Below are positions 15,453 to 24,766 of a stretch of DNA of 64,000 nucleotides, one piece after another (the first letter of the stretch is position 1; each line of letters begins with the position of its first letter). The notes below the pieces were generated by a model. The model worked only from the letters and a program-made list of their open reading frames with translations. It made no database searches and was not told the DNA's origin. This DNA is from CAYWMD01 sp964458575 (lineage in GTDB: Bacteria > Verrucomicrobiota > Verrucomicrobiia > Limisphaerales > JADLHS01): contig CAYWMD010000006.1 in NCBI GenBank assembly GCA_964458575.1, positions 128,981 to 192,980 on the forward strand, written 5' to 3'. A program made the position numbers and the translations under genes.

Positions 15453-16724
15453 TCAAACCCGCTTTGACAAGACCGCGCGCTCGTATTTCTTTACCTCGGT
15501 CAACCACGCGTCGCCCACCGGCGCATCGGCTTTCGCGCAATGGTAATCCCAGACCGCGCCAAACGGCAGCGCCTTGGCCTCCTCCATCAACGCCAAGCGC
15601 GATGTGAAATCACCGTCCGCTTCATGTTTCCGCAGGCGGTCAATCGGCGTGAGCAGCGCGAGCAACAGCGCCTTGAGCATATTGCGCGTCCCGATCACCC
15701 ACGCCGCGACGCGATTGATGCTGGCGTCGAAGTAATCCAATCCGATCCGCACCCGGTCCAGGTTTCCGCCCCAGACAATTTCCTGGGCGATGGCTTGCAG
15801 GTCGTCCGTGAGCGTAACCACGTGGTCGCTGTCCCAACGCACACCCCGGCTGACATGCAGCGCGATTTCCGGCAAGTAGAGCAACACGGAGGAAATTTTG
15901 TCTGCGATGCCTTCCGTGGGGTGATAATGCCCGGCGTCGAGCGTGAGCAAAATCTGCCGGCTCACGGCGTACCCAAGATAAAACTCGTGCGAGCCGACGA
16001 CGTAGCTCTCCGAGCCGATCCCAAACAGTTTCGGCTCGACGGAATCCACGAGATGCTGGCGGTTGAATTTCCGTTTCAACACGGCATCCAGTGAGGCTAC
16101 GAGCCGTTCCCGGGGTGCTTTGCGGTCGGCGGGCGTGTCCTTCATCCCGTCGGGAATCCAAAGATTGAGCAGACAGGTTTTACCCTGCGCCCGGCCGATG
16201 GCCGCGCCGATTTCACGGCACCGGATGGCGTGTTCGATCCAGAACTTGCGAATGCCCGCATCGCGATGCGACAACGTGAAGCCGTCCGCCGCCTTGGGAT
16301 GCGCGAAGAAAGTCTGGTTGAAATCCAGCGCGATGCCGATGGATCTGGCCCAGGCGATCCAATTCCGGAACTGCGCCACGCTCAACTCATCGCGTCCCAC
16401 CTTGCGACCCGACATTTCGGCATAGCACGCGTGCAAATTCAGGCGATGGCGGCCGGGAATGAGCGAAACCGCGTGCTCGAAGTCCGCGCGCAGTTCATCC
16501 GGCGTCCGGGCCTTGCCCGGGTAATTGCCGGTCACCGCCAGTCCGCCGCCGAGCGCATCGCCGGAGTTCTCAAAACCGCCCACATCGTCGCCTTGCCAGC
16601 AATGGATCGAGATCGGAATGCGCGCCAGTTGCACGAGCGCCCGGTCGGTGTTCACCCCCACACGGGCGTAGCGTTCGCGAGCCAGGTTGTAAGTTCTTTC
16701 GATGGCACGTTTTTGGATTTGCAT
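15453..16724 (-). CDS. rhaA: L-rhamnose isomerase
   Basis: A 423-residue cytoplasmic enzyme converting L-rhamnose to L-rhamnulose, very close in length to E. coli RhaA (419). Strong RhaA signatures are SIHCWQGDDVGGFEN near the N-terminus, ATGNYPGKAR-like VTGNYPGKAR, LIPGRHRLNLHACY, FTLSHRDAGIRKFWI, LWIPDGMKD, VEPKLFGIGSESYVVGS, LDAGHYHPTEG and VRWDSDHVVTL. The last three carry the metal-binding Glu, Asp and His residues. The MQIQKR start is chosen by alignment to the family; the 26 residues of the longer frame are not conserved. It is the first gene of the rhamnose/lactate run and diverges from wspA. Confidence 0.95.
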   Translation of the reverse strand: MQIQKRAIERTYNLARERYARVGVNTDRALVQLARIPISIHCWQGDDVGGFENSGDALGGGLAVTGNYPGKARTPDELRADFEHAVSLIPGRHRLNLHACYAEMSGRKVGRDELSVAQFRNWIAWARSIGIALDFNQTFFAHPKAADGFTLSHRDAGIRKFWIEHAIRCREIGAAIGRAQGKTCLLNLWIPDGMKDTPADRKAPRERLVASLDAVLKRKFNRQHLVDSVEPKLFGIGSESYVVGSHEFYLGYAVSRQILLTLDAGHYHPTEGIADKISSVLLYLPEIALHVSRGVRWDSDHVVTLTDDLQAIAQEIVWGGNLDRVRIGLDYFDASINRVAAWVIGTRNMLKALLLALLTPIDRLRKHEADGDFTSRLALMEEAKALPFGAVWDYHCAKADAPVGDAWLTEVKKYERAVLSKRV

Positions 16725-16997
16725 GGCGGTGGAGTCAGGCGGAGTTGGAATTGCGATCAACAGTGCGATCCATGCCGACATGTCAGCAGTATCGGTGGTC
16801 ACACCGCAAGACTAATCCGGCGAATCCCGCCCCTTCCCACCACGACCCGGTGCTGCCAGCACAAAGCTGCTTGTTTTTCAGATGAAAAACTCCGATGCTA
16901 TGCCCGCGTTGAGACCGATCCATGTTTGTGATTCTGCCACACCGGAAAAACCTGACCGACGGGCGCGCCGGATGAAACTCCTTCACGGGCTGTCCAC

Positions 16998-18593
16998 ATG
17001 AAAAAAACCACCATCAGTCGAAGGCTGAACACGGCGCAATTGATCATGATCGGCATGCTCCTGGCCGGAGTCGGACTCGCGTTTTGGGGACAACATGCCA
17101 CTTCCCGCGCCGAAAAGAACTACGCGGACCTGGCCAGCAATGCGGACCGCATTTTCAACGACCTCATCCAGATGAACGACGGGCTGCGCGGACAATTGCT
17201 CGAGCCAAAGAATGAAGTGGAGCCCACCCGCCGGGTCAACGCCGTGAACGATCTCACCACCATCATTGTTTATCTGCAAAGAAAGTTCGAGTCGGAGTCC
17301 TCGATTATCACCACCCTCAAGAACATCAATTCCTTCGTCGAGCGCAACCTGGTCCCGTTTCACACCACGGTTTTGAAAATGCTTGAGACTGACCCGGCTG
17401 CGGCCATTGCCTACTACAACGAGAATTTCACGCCATTGCGCACGCAGCGCGATTCCTTGATCAAGGGATTCCGTGTGCAACTCGGCCTGTACGAAAGCGA
17501 AGAATCCATTCGCGCCCAAAACATCGCGATCGTCTGTCTCACCTTTGCCGGCATGCTGGTGATCGCCACCGTCATTCTGGGGCGTTTCCAGTCCACGGCG
17601 TTGAGCGAACCCTTGGGCCACCTCGTGGACGCCCTGGAACGCATGCGCCGCGGCGATTTCACGCAGCGGGTCAAGTTCGAACAACAGGACGAGTTCGGCG
17701 TGTTGGGGGACGGCCTGAACCGGCTGGCCGAGGATCTATCGGTCCTCGTCGGACAGGTGCAGCGCTCGGGCATCCAGGTCAATACTACCGCCACGGAGAT
17801 TTCCGCGACGGCGAAGGAACAACAAAGCACAGCGAACCAGATCGCCGCCACCACCGCCGAAATCGGTGCTACGTCCAAGGAAATTTCCGCGACCTCCAAG
17901 GAACTTGACAAGACCATGAACGAGGTCAGCCAGGTGGCCGAAGACACCGCGCAACTGGCCAACAGCGGCCAGAGCGCCATCGGCCGGATGGAAGCCACCA
18001 TGCGTCAGATCACCGAAGCCTCCGGCGCCATCACCGCGAAGCTGGCCGTTCTCAGCGAAAAGACCGCCAATATCAACACCGTGGTCACCACCATCACCAA
18101 GGTTGCCGACCAAACCAACCTGCTTTCGCTCAATGCCGCCATCGAGGCTGAAAAGGCCGGTGAATACGGTCTCGGTTTCGCCGTCGTGGCCATGGAAATC
18201 CGCCGGCTCGCCGACCAGACGGCGGTGGCGACCTACGACATCGAGAAGATGGTCAAGGAAATGCAATCCGCCGTCGCCGCCGGTGTCATGGGCATGGACA
18301 AGTTTTCGGAGGAAGCGCGGCGCGGCGTGGAGGAAATCCGACAGGTGAGCACCCAACTGGCACAGATCATCCACCAGGTCCAAACGCTCACGCCCCGATT
18401 CCAGACCGTGAACGAGGGCATGCATGCGCAGGCCACTGGCGCGTCGCAAATCAGCGAGACCTTGACCCAGTTGAGTGAAGCCGCCCAGCAAACCGCCGAG
18501 TCATTGCGGCAATCCAACCTGGCCATCGAACAACTGAACGAAGCGGCGCGCGGACTCCAAACCAGCGTCTCGCGCTTCAAACTGGGCACGTGA
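16998..18593 (+). CDS. wspA: WspA-like methyl-accepting chemoreceptor
   Basis: A 531-residue transmembrane receptor, the input of a Wsp-type surface-sensing pathway. Its architecture is TM1 (about 14-30), a periplasmic four-helix-type domain (31-175), TM2 (IAIVCLTFAGMLVIATVIL), HAMP (SEPLGHLVDALERMRRGDF) and a long signalling coiled coil. The cytoplasmic tip reads ADQTNLLSLNAAIEAEKAGE, then EIRRLADQTAVATYDIEKMV, matching WspA more closely than ordinary MCPs from memory of that family. It heads a six-gene chemosensory cluster in the exact order wspA-B-C-D-E-F. The true ligand or stimulus is unknown; Pseudomonas WspA responds to surface contact. Confidence 0.9.
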   Translation: MKKTTISRRLNTAQLIMIGMLLAGVGLAFWGQHATSRAEKNYADLASNADRIFNDLIQMNDGLRGQLLEPKNEVEPTRRVNAVNDLTTIIVYLQRKFESESSIITTLKNINSFVERNLVPFHTTVLKMLETDPAAAIAYYNENFTPLRTQRDSLIKGFRVQLGLYESEESIRAQNIAIVCLTFAGMLVIATVILGRFQSTALSEPLGHLVDALERMRRGDFTQRVKFEQQDEFGVLGDGLNRLAEDLSVLVGQVQRSGIQVNTTATEISATAKEQQSTANQIAATTAEIGATSKEISATSKELDKTMNEVSQVAEDTAQLANSGQSAIGRMEATMRQITEASGAITAKLAVLSEKTANINTVVTTITKVADQTNLLSLNAAIEAEKAGEYGLGFAVVAMEIRRLADQTAVATYDIEKMVKEMQSAVAAGVMGMDKFSEEARRGVEEIRQVSTQLAQIIHQVQTLTPRFQTVNEGMHAQATGASQISETLTQLSEAAQQTAESLRQSNLAIEQLNEAARGLQTSVSRFKLGT

Positions 18594-18644
18594 GGCTGTT
18601 CCCGCCCGGGTGGCGAACACCGGGCGACCGCTGAACCTTTTAGC

Positions 18645-19130
18645 ATGCTGTTTTTGTTATTTCAGATTGGCAACGACCGTTACGCGCTGGAAGCGCGGCG
18701 TGCCGTGGAAGTCGTTCCATACCTGGCACTGAAGAAAATTCCCCAGGCACCGACCGGCGTGGCGGGGCTTTTCAACTATCGCGGCCAGCCGGTGCCCGCG
18801 CTCGACCTGTGCGAACTGACCCTGGGCCGGCCCGCACGCGAACGGCTCAGCACGCGCATCATCGTGGTGAATTGCGGTGACGCCGAAGACCCGGGGCGGC
18901 GGATCGGACTCATTGCCGAACACGCCACCGAAATGATGCAGCGCGATGAACGTGAGTTTGTGGACCCGGGCATCGTGGTGGGCGCCGCACCGTATCTCGG
19001 TCCGGTATTGATGGACGGCAAAGGCGTCATTCAATTGATCCACGCCGCCGGCCTGGCGGGCCTGGCTGGTCACGTGCGCGAATTGCTCCCGGCGCAGGCG
19101 GTGGCGGAACCCACTCATGAATCCCATTGA
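18645..19130 (+). CDS. wspB: WspB-like CheW coupling protein
   Basis: A 161-residue single CheW domain: LLFQIGNDRYALEARRAVEV opens the fold and FNYRGQPVPALDLCELTLG is the characteristic receptor/kinase coupling loop. It would link the WspA receptor to the WspE kinase in a signalling array at the membrane. It begins 51 bases after wspA and its end overlaps wspC by 14 bases, showing translational coupling. Confidence 0.88.
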   Translation: MLFLLFQIGNDRYALEARRAVEVVPYLALKKIPQAPTGVAGLFNYRGQPVPALDLCELTLGRPARERLSTRIIVVNCGDAEDPGRRIGLIAEHATEMMQRDEREFVDPGIVVGAAPYLGPVLMDGKGVIQLIHAAGLAGLAGHVRELLPAQAVAEPTHESH

Positions 19131-20376
19131 ACAACTGCTACGCCGGGAGATCGGCCTGGACGCCGCCTCGGTTGGCTCGACCGCCATCGAACGGACGGTG
19201 CGGCTGCGCATGAAGCACCATGGGTTGAAATCAATCGAGGCCTACCGCCAGTTGCTGGAAACCTCACACCTGTCCCCGGACCTTCCGGGACGTGCCGAGT
19301 GGGAAGAACTGGTGGAAGCGGTCGTGGTGACGGAAACGTGGTTCTTTCGCGACCGCGACGCGTTTACGGCGCTGATAGACATGATGACACGCCAATGGCT
19401 GACAAAACGGCCCGGGGTCCGAGTCCGCATTCTCAGCCTCCCCTGCTCCTCCGGCGAGGAACCCTACTCCCTGGCCATGGCATTGAATGATGCCGCGATC
19501 CCGCGTGAACGATTCACGATCGATGCCGTGGATATCAGCATGCGCGCGCTGGCGCGCGCCCAACGCGGCGTGTACAGCCGGAATTCCTTTCGTGGCAGCG
19601 ACCTCGACTTTCGCGAGCGTCATTTTGAACCCACTCCGGGCGGTTACATCCTGCATCCTCACTTGCGCGACTGCGTCAATTTCCAACGGGCGAACATCGT
19701 GGCGGAAGACTTTCTGGCCGATAGCGCCCCTTACGATTTCATTTTCTGCCGTAATCTGCTCATCTACTTCGACCACGACACGCGAACAAAAGCGCTGGAG
19801 AGACTGCGCAACTTGCTCTCAGCGCAGGGTCTCTTGTTCGTCGGCCCGGCGGAATTGCCCCTGGCCACCGCGCAGCGCTTTGTTTCGGCCAACCTCCCGA
19901 TGGCCTTTGCCTGTCGCCGGGACGATGCCCCCCAGCCGCCGCCCGCTTCCCGAACAAACGCCCGCCGCCTGCCTCAACGCACGGCACCGTCAACTGCGAC
20001 ACCCAAAACCGCCCCGGCTGTCCCAGCTGTGCCCCCCACCGACACCCAGATCGTCACGCCTTCGTTCCCGAGCCTGTCCGACGCGCAACAGTTCGCCGAC
20101 GCCGGCCGGCTCGACGAGGCGGTGGCGATTTGCAACACCCACCTCGATCGCCATGGCCCATCCGCACAGGCGTTTTATCTGCTGGGCCTGGTGCGCGACG
20201 CGTCCGGCGATCCGGAAGCGATGGACTACTACCGCAAAGCTCTTTACCTTGAACCAGACCATTACGAGACCTTGCTCCACATGTCCTTGTTGATGGAAAA
20301 GAACGGCGACCCGGCTGGCGCGTGCACATTCAAGCGACGGGCCGAACGGGTTCAACCCACCCGGGCCAAAACGTGA
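19117..20376 (+). CDS. wspC: WspC-like CheR methyltransferase with C-terminal TPR
   Basis: A 419-residue protein. The N-terminal CheR helical domain (1-75) precedes a SAM-dependent methyltransferase domain with ETWFFRDRDAF, the SAM-binding SLPCSSGEEPYSLAM and FIFCRNLLIYFDHDT. A proline/threonine-rich linker (residues about 270-310) leads to a TPR module (AEEA-like DAGRLDEAVAICNTHLDRHG, then GLVRDASGDPEAMDYYRKAL). It methylates glutamates on the receptor using S-adenosylmethionine, setting adaptation. The TPR tail is the feature that separates WspC from ordinary CheR. It overlaps wspB by 14 bases and wspD by 4 bases. Confidence 0.9.
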   Translation: MNPIEQLLRREIGLDAASVGSTAIERTVRLRMKHHGLKSIEAYRQLLETSHLSPDLPGRAEWEELVEAVVVTETWFFRDRDAFTALIDMMTRQWLTKRPGVRVRILSLPCSSGEEPYSLAMALNDAAIPRERFTIDAVDISMRALARAQRGVYSRNSFRGSDLDFRERHFEPTPGGYILHPHLRDCVNFQRANIVAEDFLADSAPYDFIFCRNLLIYFDHDTRTKALERLRNLLSAQGLLFVGPAELPLATAQRFVSANLPMAFACRRDDAPQPPPASRTNARRLPQRTAPSTATPKTAPAVPAVPPTDTQIVTPSFPSLSDAQQFADAGRLDEAVAICNTHLDRHGPSAQAFYLLGLVRDASGDPEAMDYYRKALYLEPDHYETLLHMSLLMEKNGDPAGACTFKRRAERVQPTRAKT

Positions 20377-21104
20377 ACGCCCACGACGATCAACACGCGG
20401 ATCCACTGGTGGCGGAACTCCAGTTCACCAACGGTGGCGGTGATCTGTCGGCGCAAGTGCACGACTGCTGGAGCACCATTGGCGTCAATGGCAACGGCAC
20501 CTGCCGCGAGTTGCAGATCTTCGTTCACTGCCGAAACTGCCCGGTCTATTCCGCGGCCGGGTTGCAGCTTTTGGACCGGCCATTGCCGATGGACTACCGC
20601 CGGGAACGGACGCTTCACTACGCGGAAGTCAAGAAACTGGCTCAACCCGCGAAGACCTCGGTCGTCCTGTTCCGGCTGGCGACCGAGTGGCTGGCTTTGC
20701 CGACCGTCGCGTTTCAGGAGGTCGCCGAGCGCCGTTTCCTCCACACGCTGCCACACCGCCGGCGCAGCGTCGTGCTCGGGCTGGTCAACATTCGGGGTGA
20801 ACTGCTGATCTGCGTTTCGCTGGCGCGTTTGCTCGGTCTGGAATCGGAGCCGCAGCGCGAAAGATCCGGCGTCGTCCATGACCGCCTGTTGGTCACGCAT
20901 TGGGGAGGGAAACGGCTGGTGTTTCCGGTGGACGAAGTCCAGGGCATCCAACGCTTCCATCGGGACGAGATGAAGGAGCCGCCCACGACGATTTCCAAGT
21001 CCGCGCTGACGCATACGCAGGGCATTTTCCCGTGGCGCGACCGTTCCGTGGGCTTGCTGAATCCGGACTCGCTGTTCGGCAGCCTGAACCAAAGCCTGGC
21101 ATGA
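20373..21104 (+). CDS. wspD: WspD-like CheW coupling protein
   Basis: A 243-residue protein. The GTG start overlaps the wspC stop as GTGA, a typical coupling arrangement; longer frames extend into wspC. The N-terminal block DCWSTIGVNGNGTCRELQ followed by HCRNCPVY is a feature I associate with WspD. The C-terminal CheW domain shows VVLFRLATEWLALPTVAFQEV, then LVNIRGELLICVSLARLLG. A second coupling protein beside WspB is standard for Wsp arrays. The stop codon is followed at once by a degenerate repeat (21105-21181) that separates it from wspE. Confidence 0.87.
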   Translation: MNAHDDQHADPLVAELQFTNGGGDLSAQVHDCWSTIGVNGNGTCRELQIFVHCRNCPVYSAAGLQLLDRPLPMDYRRERTLHYAEVKKLAQPAKTSVVLFRLATEWLALPTVAFQEVAERRFLHTLPHRRRSVVLGLVNIRGELLICVSLARLLGLESEPQRERSGVVHDRLLVTHWGGKRLVFPVDEVQGIQRFHRDEMKEPPTTISKSALTHTQGIFPWRDRSVGLLNPDSLFGSLNQSLA

Positions 21105-21181
21105 AGTCTGAAGTCCAAAGTCTAAAGTCTGAAGTCCCGGCTCCGGGTGTGCTACCCGACTTCAGACTTCCGACTTTAGAC
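21105..21181. repeat. AAGTCTGAAGTC-type inverted repeat between wspD and wspE
   Basis: Short direct units AGTCTGAAGTC / AAAGTCTAAAGTC at 21105-21136 face an inverted copy at 21158-21181. 21120-21136 matches the reverse complement of 21165-21181 at 16 of 17 bases. The loop is about 21-28 bases. It occupies nearly the whole wspD-wspE gap. Confidence 0.7.
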
Positions 21182-21198
21182 GCGCGACTGGTTTCGTC

Positions 21199-23604
21199 AT
21201 GAAATTCCACGACGACCTCAGCAATCTTTCCATGATGGAATTATTCCGCGTGGAAACGGAGAATCAGACAGCGGTCCTGACCAACGGATTGCTGGCGCTG
21301 GAGCGCGGTGCTGTGCCGCCGGCGCAGCTCGACAGCCTGATGCGCGCGGCCCACTCGCTCAAAGGCGCCGCGCGGATTGTGAACCTTGGCGTCGCCATTC
21401 AGGTCGCCCACGCCATGGAAGACTGTTTTGTCGCCGCCCAGGGCGGGAAATGTACGCTGGGCCAGCCGGTCGTGGATGTGCTCTTTCGCGGTGTGGACCT
21501 GTTGAACCAGATCGCGCGGCACGACGAGACCACGATCAAGAACTGGGAAACCGCGAACGCAAACGACATTCAAGGGTTTCTCAACGCCCTGTCCGGCATC
21601 ATGACGGGCCGGCCTCCAGCCGCGCCCGCGGACACGCCGGGTCCGGCGGGCCGGGATGGTCCATCCCGGCCCAAGTCCCCGAGTGCAAAGGACAAAACCC
21701 TGGAGCGAAAAAGGCATGGCGGAAAATCTCCAGCCAAAGCTCAAACGGATCGTGGCGCGCCAGCGATGACCGCGGCGACGGATTCCCACACCGGCCCGCC
21801 GGAAGCGACGCCCCGATCCAGACCGAGCCAGCCCCCGTCCGGCGAATCGCCCGAACGGGTTTTGCGGTTGACGGCGGAAAATCTGAACCGCCTGCTGGGC
21901 CTGGCCGGCGAATCGCTGGTGGAATCACGCTGGCTGCGCCCGTTCTCCGACTCGATGCAGCGACTCAAACGGATGCAGTCGGACATGGAAACAAATCTTG
22001 ACGGGTTGCGACAGCGGTTGCGCGACGAGCCACTGTCCGAGCGCGCCGCCGGCCAGCTCAACGCTGTGCTGGAAAAAGCCTTGGAGTGCCGCGAGTTCCT
22101 GGCGCAGCGCCTGCAGGAACTGGATCTTTTCGACCGTCGTTCCGCCCAATTGTCCAACCGGCTTTATCTCGAAGTGTTGCGCACGCGCATGCGGCCGTTT
22201 GCGGACGGCACCCAACGTTTCCCCCGCATGGTGCGCGATCTGGCGCGCTCGCTCGGCAAGCAGGCCCGGCTGGAAATTCTGGGCGAGCACACCCAGGTGG
22301 ATCGGGACATCCTGGAGCGGCTGGAAACCCCGCTCGCACACCTGTTGCGCAATGCCGTGGATCATGGCTGCGAACCGCCGCAGCAGCGCCAGCACGCCGG
22401 TAAACCGCCCGAGGCGGTCATCCGCCTCGAAGCGCGCCATAGCGCGGGAATGTTGATGGTCATCGTCTCCGACGACGGCCCCGGCGTGAACGCCGAACGA
22501 CTGCGGCGCAGCATCGTTGAAAAAAAGCTGGCCCCACCCACGCTGGCCGAACGCATGCACGAGGCCGAATTGATGGAGTTCTTGTTCCTGCCCGGCTTTA
22601 CGATGAAGGACAAGGTGACCGAAATCTCCGGACGGGGCGTCGGCCTGGATGTCGTACAAAACATGGTAAAGTCCGTCCGCGGCAACGTACGCGTCTTTAC
22701 CCAACCCGGACGGGGCACGCGGTTTCAACTGCAATTGCCACTGACGCTCTCGGTGTTGCGCACATTGCTGGTGGAAGTGGGTGGCGAACCGTACGCCATT
22801 CCCCTGGCCCAGATTGCCCGCACGCTCAAACTCCCGCGCGACAAGATTGAGACTCTGGAGGGACGGAGCCATTTCAAACTTGGCGACCAGCAAATCGGAC
22901 TGCTGACCGCCCATGAGGTGCTCGATTGTCCGGAGGCGGCACGCCACAGCGCGACGAACGGCCTGCCGGTCGTGGTGCTCGGCGACCGTTCGACGCGCTA
23001 TGGACTGGTCGTGGACCGGTTTCTCGGCGAACGCGAACTGGTCGTCCAGCCCCTCGACCCGCGCCTGGGCAAAATCAAGGACATCAGCGCCGCCGCGCTC
23101 ATGGAAGACGGCGCCCCGGTTTTGATCGTGGACGTGGACGACATGATCCGGTCCATCGAAAAAATGATCGCGTCCGGCGCGCTGACCCACCTGCAATCCA
23201 GCCGGGCCGAGTCCGCGCCCAAGAAGCGCAAGCGCATTCTGGCGGTGGACGATTCGCTCACCGTGCGCGAACTCGAACGCAAGCTGCTGCAGAGCCGCGG
23301 GTACCTTGCCGACGTGGCCGTGGACGGGATGGACGGTTGGAATGCCGTCCGCACCGGGGTTTACGATCTGGTCATCACCGATGTGGACATGCCGCGCATG
23401 GACGGCATCGAGCTGGCCACGTTGATCAAACAGGACACGAAACTCAAATCGCTGCCGGTGATGATCGTCTCTTACAAGGACCGCGAAGAGGACCGGCTGC
23501 GGGGTTTGCACGCGGGCGCGGATTACTACCTGACCAAGGGAAGTTTTCATGACGAGAAACTGATCGAGGCCGTGCTGGATCTAATTGGAGAACCGGAAGC
23601 GTGA
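21199..23604 (+). CDS. wspE: WspE-like hybrid CheA histidine kinase with C-terminal receiver
   Basis: An 801-residue kinase. Domains in order: HPt (phospho-His52 in RAAHSLKGAARIV), an alanine/proline-rich linker (about 138-215), dimerisation helices, an ATP-binding kinase core (LRNAVDHG N-box, SDDGPGVN, SGRGVGLDVV), a CheW-like regulatory domain (LRTLLVEVGGEPYAIPL) and a receiver (ILAVDDSLTVRELE; phospho-acceptor Asp728 in VITDVDMPRMDG; Lys in YYLTKGS). In Pseudomonas, WspE phosphorylates WspR and WspF. Here both partner receivers are encoded immediately downstream. The 541-residue antisense frame is a shadow. Confidence 0.93.
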   Translation: MKFHDDLSNLSMMELFRVETENQTAVLTNGLLALERGAVPPAQLDSLMRAAHSLKGAARIVNLGVAIQVAHAMEDCFVAAQGGKCTLGQPVVDVLFRGVDLLNQIARHDETTIKNWETANANDIQGFLNALSGIMTGRPPAAPADTPGPAGRDGPSRPKSPSAKDKTLERKRHGGKSPAKAQTDRGAPAMTAATDSHTGPPEATPRSRPSQPPSGESPERVLRLTAENLNRLLGLAGESLVESRWLRPFSDSMQRLKRMQSDMETNLDGLRQRLRDEPLSERAAGQLNAVLEKALECREFLAQRLQELDLFDRRSAQLSNRLYLEVLRTRMRPFADGTQRFPRMVRDLARSLGKQARLEILGEHTQVDRDILERLETPLAHLLRNAVDHGCEPPQQRQHAGKPPEAVIRLEARHSAGMLMVIVSDDGPGVNAERLRRSIVEKKLAPPTLAERMHEAELMEFLFLPGFTMKDKVTEISGRGVGLDVVQNMVKSVRGNVRVFTQPGRGTRFQLQLPLTLSVLRTLLVEVGGEPYAIPLAQIARTLKLPRDKIETLEGRSHFKLGDQQIGLLTAHEVLDCPEAARHSATNGLPVVVLGDRSTRYGLVVDRFLGERELVVQPLDPRLGKIKDISAAALMEDGAPVLIVDVDDMIRSIEKMIASGALTHLQSSRAESAPKKRKRILAVDDSLTVRELERKLLQSRGYLADVAVDGMDGWNAVRTGVYDLVITDVDMPRMDGIELATLIKQDTKLKSLPVMIVSYKDREEDRLRGLHAGADYYLTKGSFHDEKLIEAVLDLIGEPEA

Positions 23605-23710
23605 AAAAACGGCCCACAATCCAACGTCCCGCATCGAACGGTTTGAACCGGGACGCCGTGGGCAATTTCCGAGCCGGGACGCCGGCCTCCGCATCCCGGA
23701 CGGGAGACAT

Positions 23711-24745
23711 GTGAGAATTGCGATTGTCAACGACATGCTGATGGCGGTCGAAGCCCTGCGTCGGGTCATCATCAGTTCCCACGGACATCAGGTCGCCTGG
23801 GTCGCCCGCAATGGCGTCGAAGCTGTCGCGCTTTGCGCCAGCGACCGGCCCGACCTGATCCTGATGGATTTGTTCATGCCGGAAATGGACGGCATTGAGG
23901 CCACGCGCCGCATCATGGCCAAAACGCCGTGCGCCATTGTGATTGTCACCGCCGACGTGAACGACCACGCCGCGCGGGTTTTTGAAGCGATGGGCGCGGG
24001 CGCGCTGGATGCGGTGAACACCCCGGCGTTGGGTGGGCTGGCCGACCAGACCGACACCAAGGCGTTGCTCGCCAAAATCGAGATGCTGCGTCACTTGATC
24101 GGCCCGGTCGGCGACCGCTCCACCGGAGCGGCAAAAGCGGCCGCCGGCCATCCCGCGGAATTCAAGCCCGGCCGGTTGGTGGTCATTGGCGCGTCGGCCG
24201 GCGGCCCGGCGGCCTTGGCCAAAGTTCTCTCGGGATTGCCGGCGGAATTTCCCGGGGCCGTGGCGATCGTGCAACACGTGGATGCACAGTTTGCACCCGG
24301 TCTGGCCGATTGGCTCGCCGGACAAACCCGGTTGAAGGTGCGGCTTGCCGAGGACGGCGATCCTCCTGAACCGGGGACCGTGTTGCTGGCGGGAAAGGAA
24401 TTGCACCTGGTGCTCAACACCTCAAGCCGCTGGGCTTATCAACGCCTCCCGGCGGATTGTGCGCACCGGCCTTCCGTGGACGTATTCTTCGAGAGCGTGG
24501 CCAAACACTGGAAGGGCGGCGTGGTCGGTGTGTTGCTCACCGGCATGGGGCGCGACGGTGCGGCGGGGCTGCTGGCGTTGAAGAAGCACGGACATCCTAC
24601 CATCGCGCAGGACCGCGCGAGCAGCGCCGTTTACGGCATGCCGAAAGCCGCGGCGGAGATGAACGCCGCCGGCGAAATCCTGCCGGTCGACAAAATTGCC
24701 CCGCGCCTCACGAAAATGATGGCTTTTAAAACCGGCCACCCTTAA
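23711..24745 (+). CDS. wspF: WspF-like CheB methylesterase
   Basis: A 344-residue protein. The GTG start at 23711 is chosen because it gives the family N-terminus MRIAIVNDMLMAVEALRRVI and is preceded by GGGAG at a good spacing; the longer frame overlaps wspE by 20 bases. The receiver domain (1-120) carries phospho-Asp53 (LMDLFMPEMDG). The esterase domain shows the catalytic Ser in VIGASAGGPAAL, His in VQHVDAQFAPGLA and Asp in GMGRDGAAG. It removes receptor methyl groups and resets the array. In Pseudomonas, loss of WspF locks the pathway on. Confidence 0.92.
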   Translation: MRIAIVNDMLMAVEALRRVIISSHGHQVAWVARNGVEAVALCASDRPDLILMDLFMPEMDGIEATRRIMAKTPCAIVIVTADVNDHAARVFEAMGAGALDAVNTPALGGLADQTDTKALLAKIEMLRHLIGPVGDRSTGAAKAAAGHPAEFKPGRLVVIGASAGGPAALAKVLSGLPAEFPGAVAIVQHVDAQFAPGLADWLAGQTRLKVRLAEDGDPPEPGTVLLAGKELHLVLNTSSRWAYQRLPADCAHRPSVDVFFESVAKHWKGGVVGVLLTGMGRDGAAGLLALKKHGHPTIAQDRASSAVYGMPKAAAEMNAAGEILPVDKIAPRLTKMMAFKTGHP

Positions 24746-24766
24746 TTTTTACCCGGCTAGAAATTG

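Noticed and set aside
21925..23550. 541-residue minus-strand frame
   Set aside because: Antisense shadow of wspE; His/Gln/Val-rich composition without motifs.
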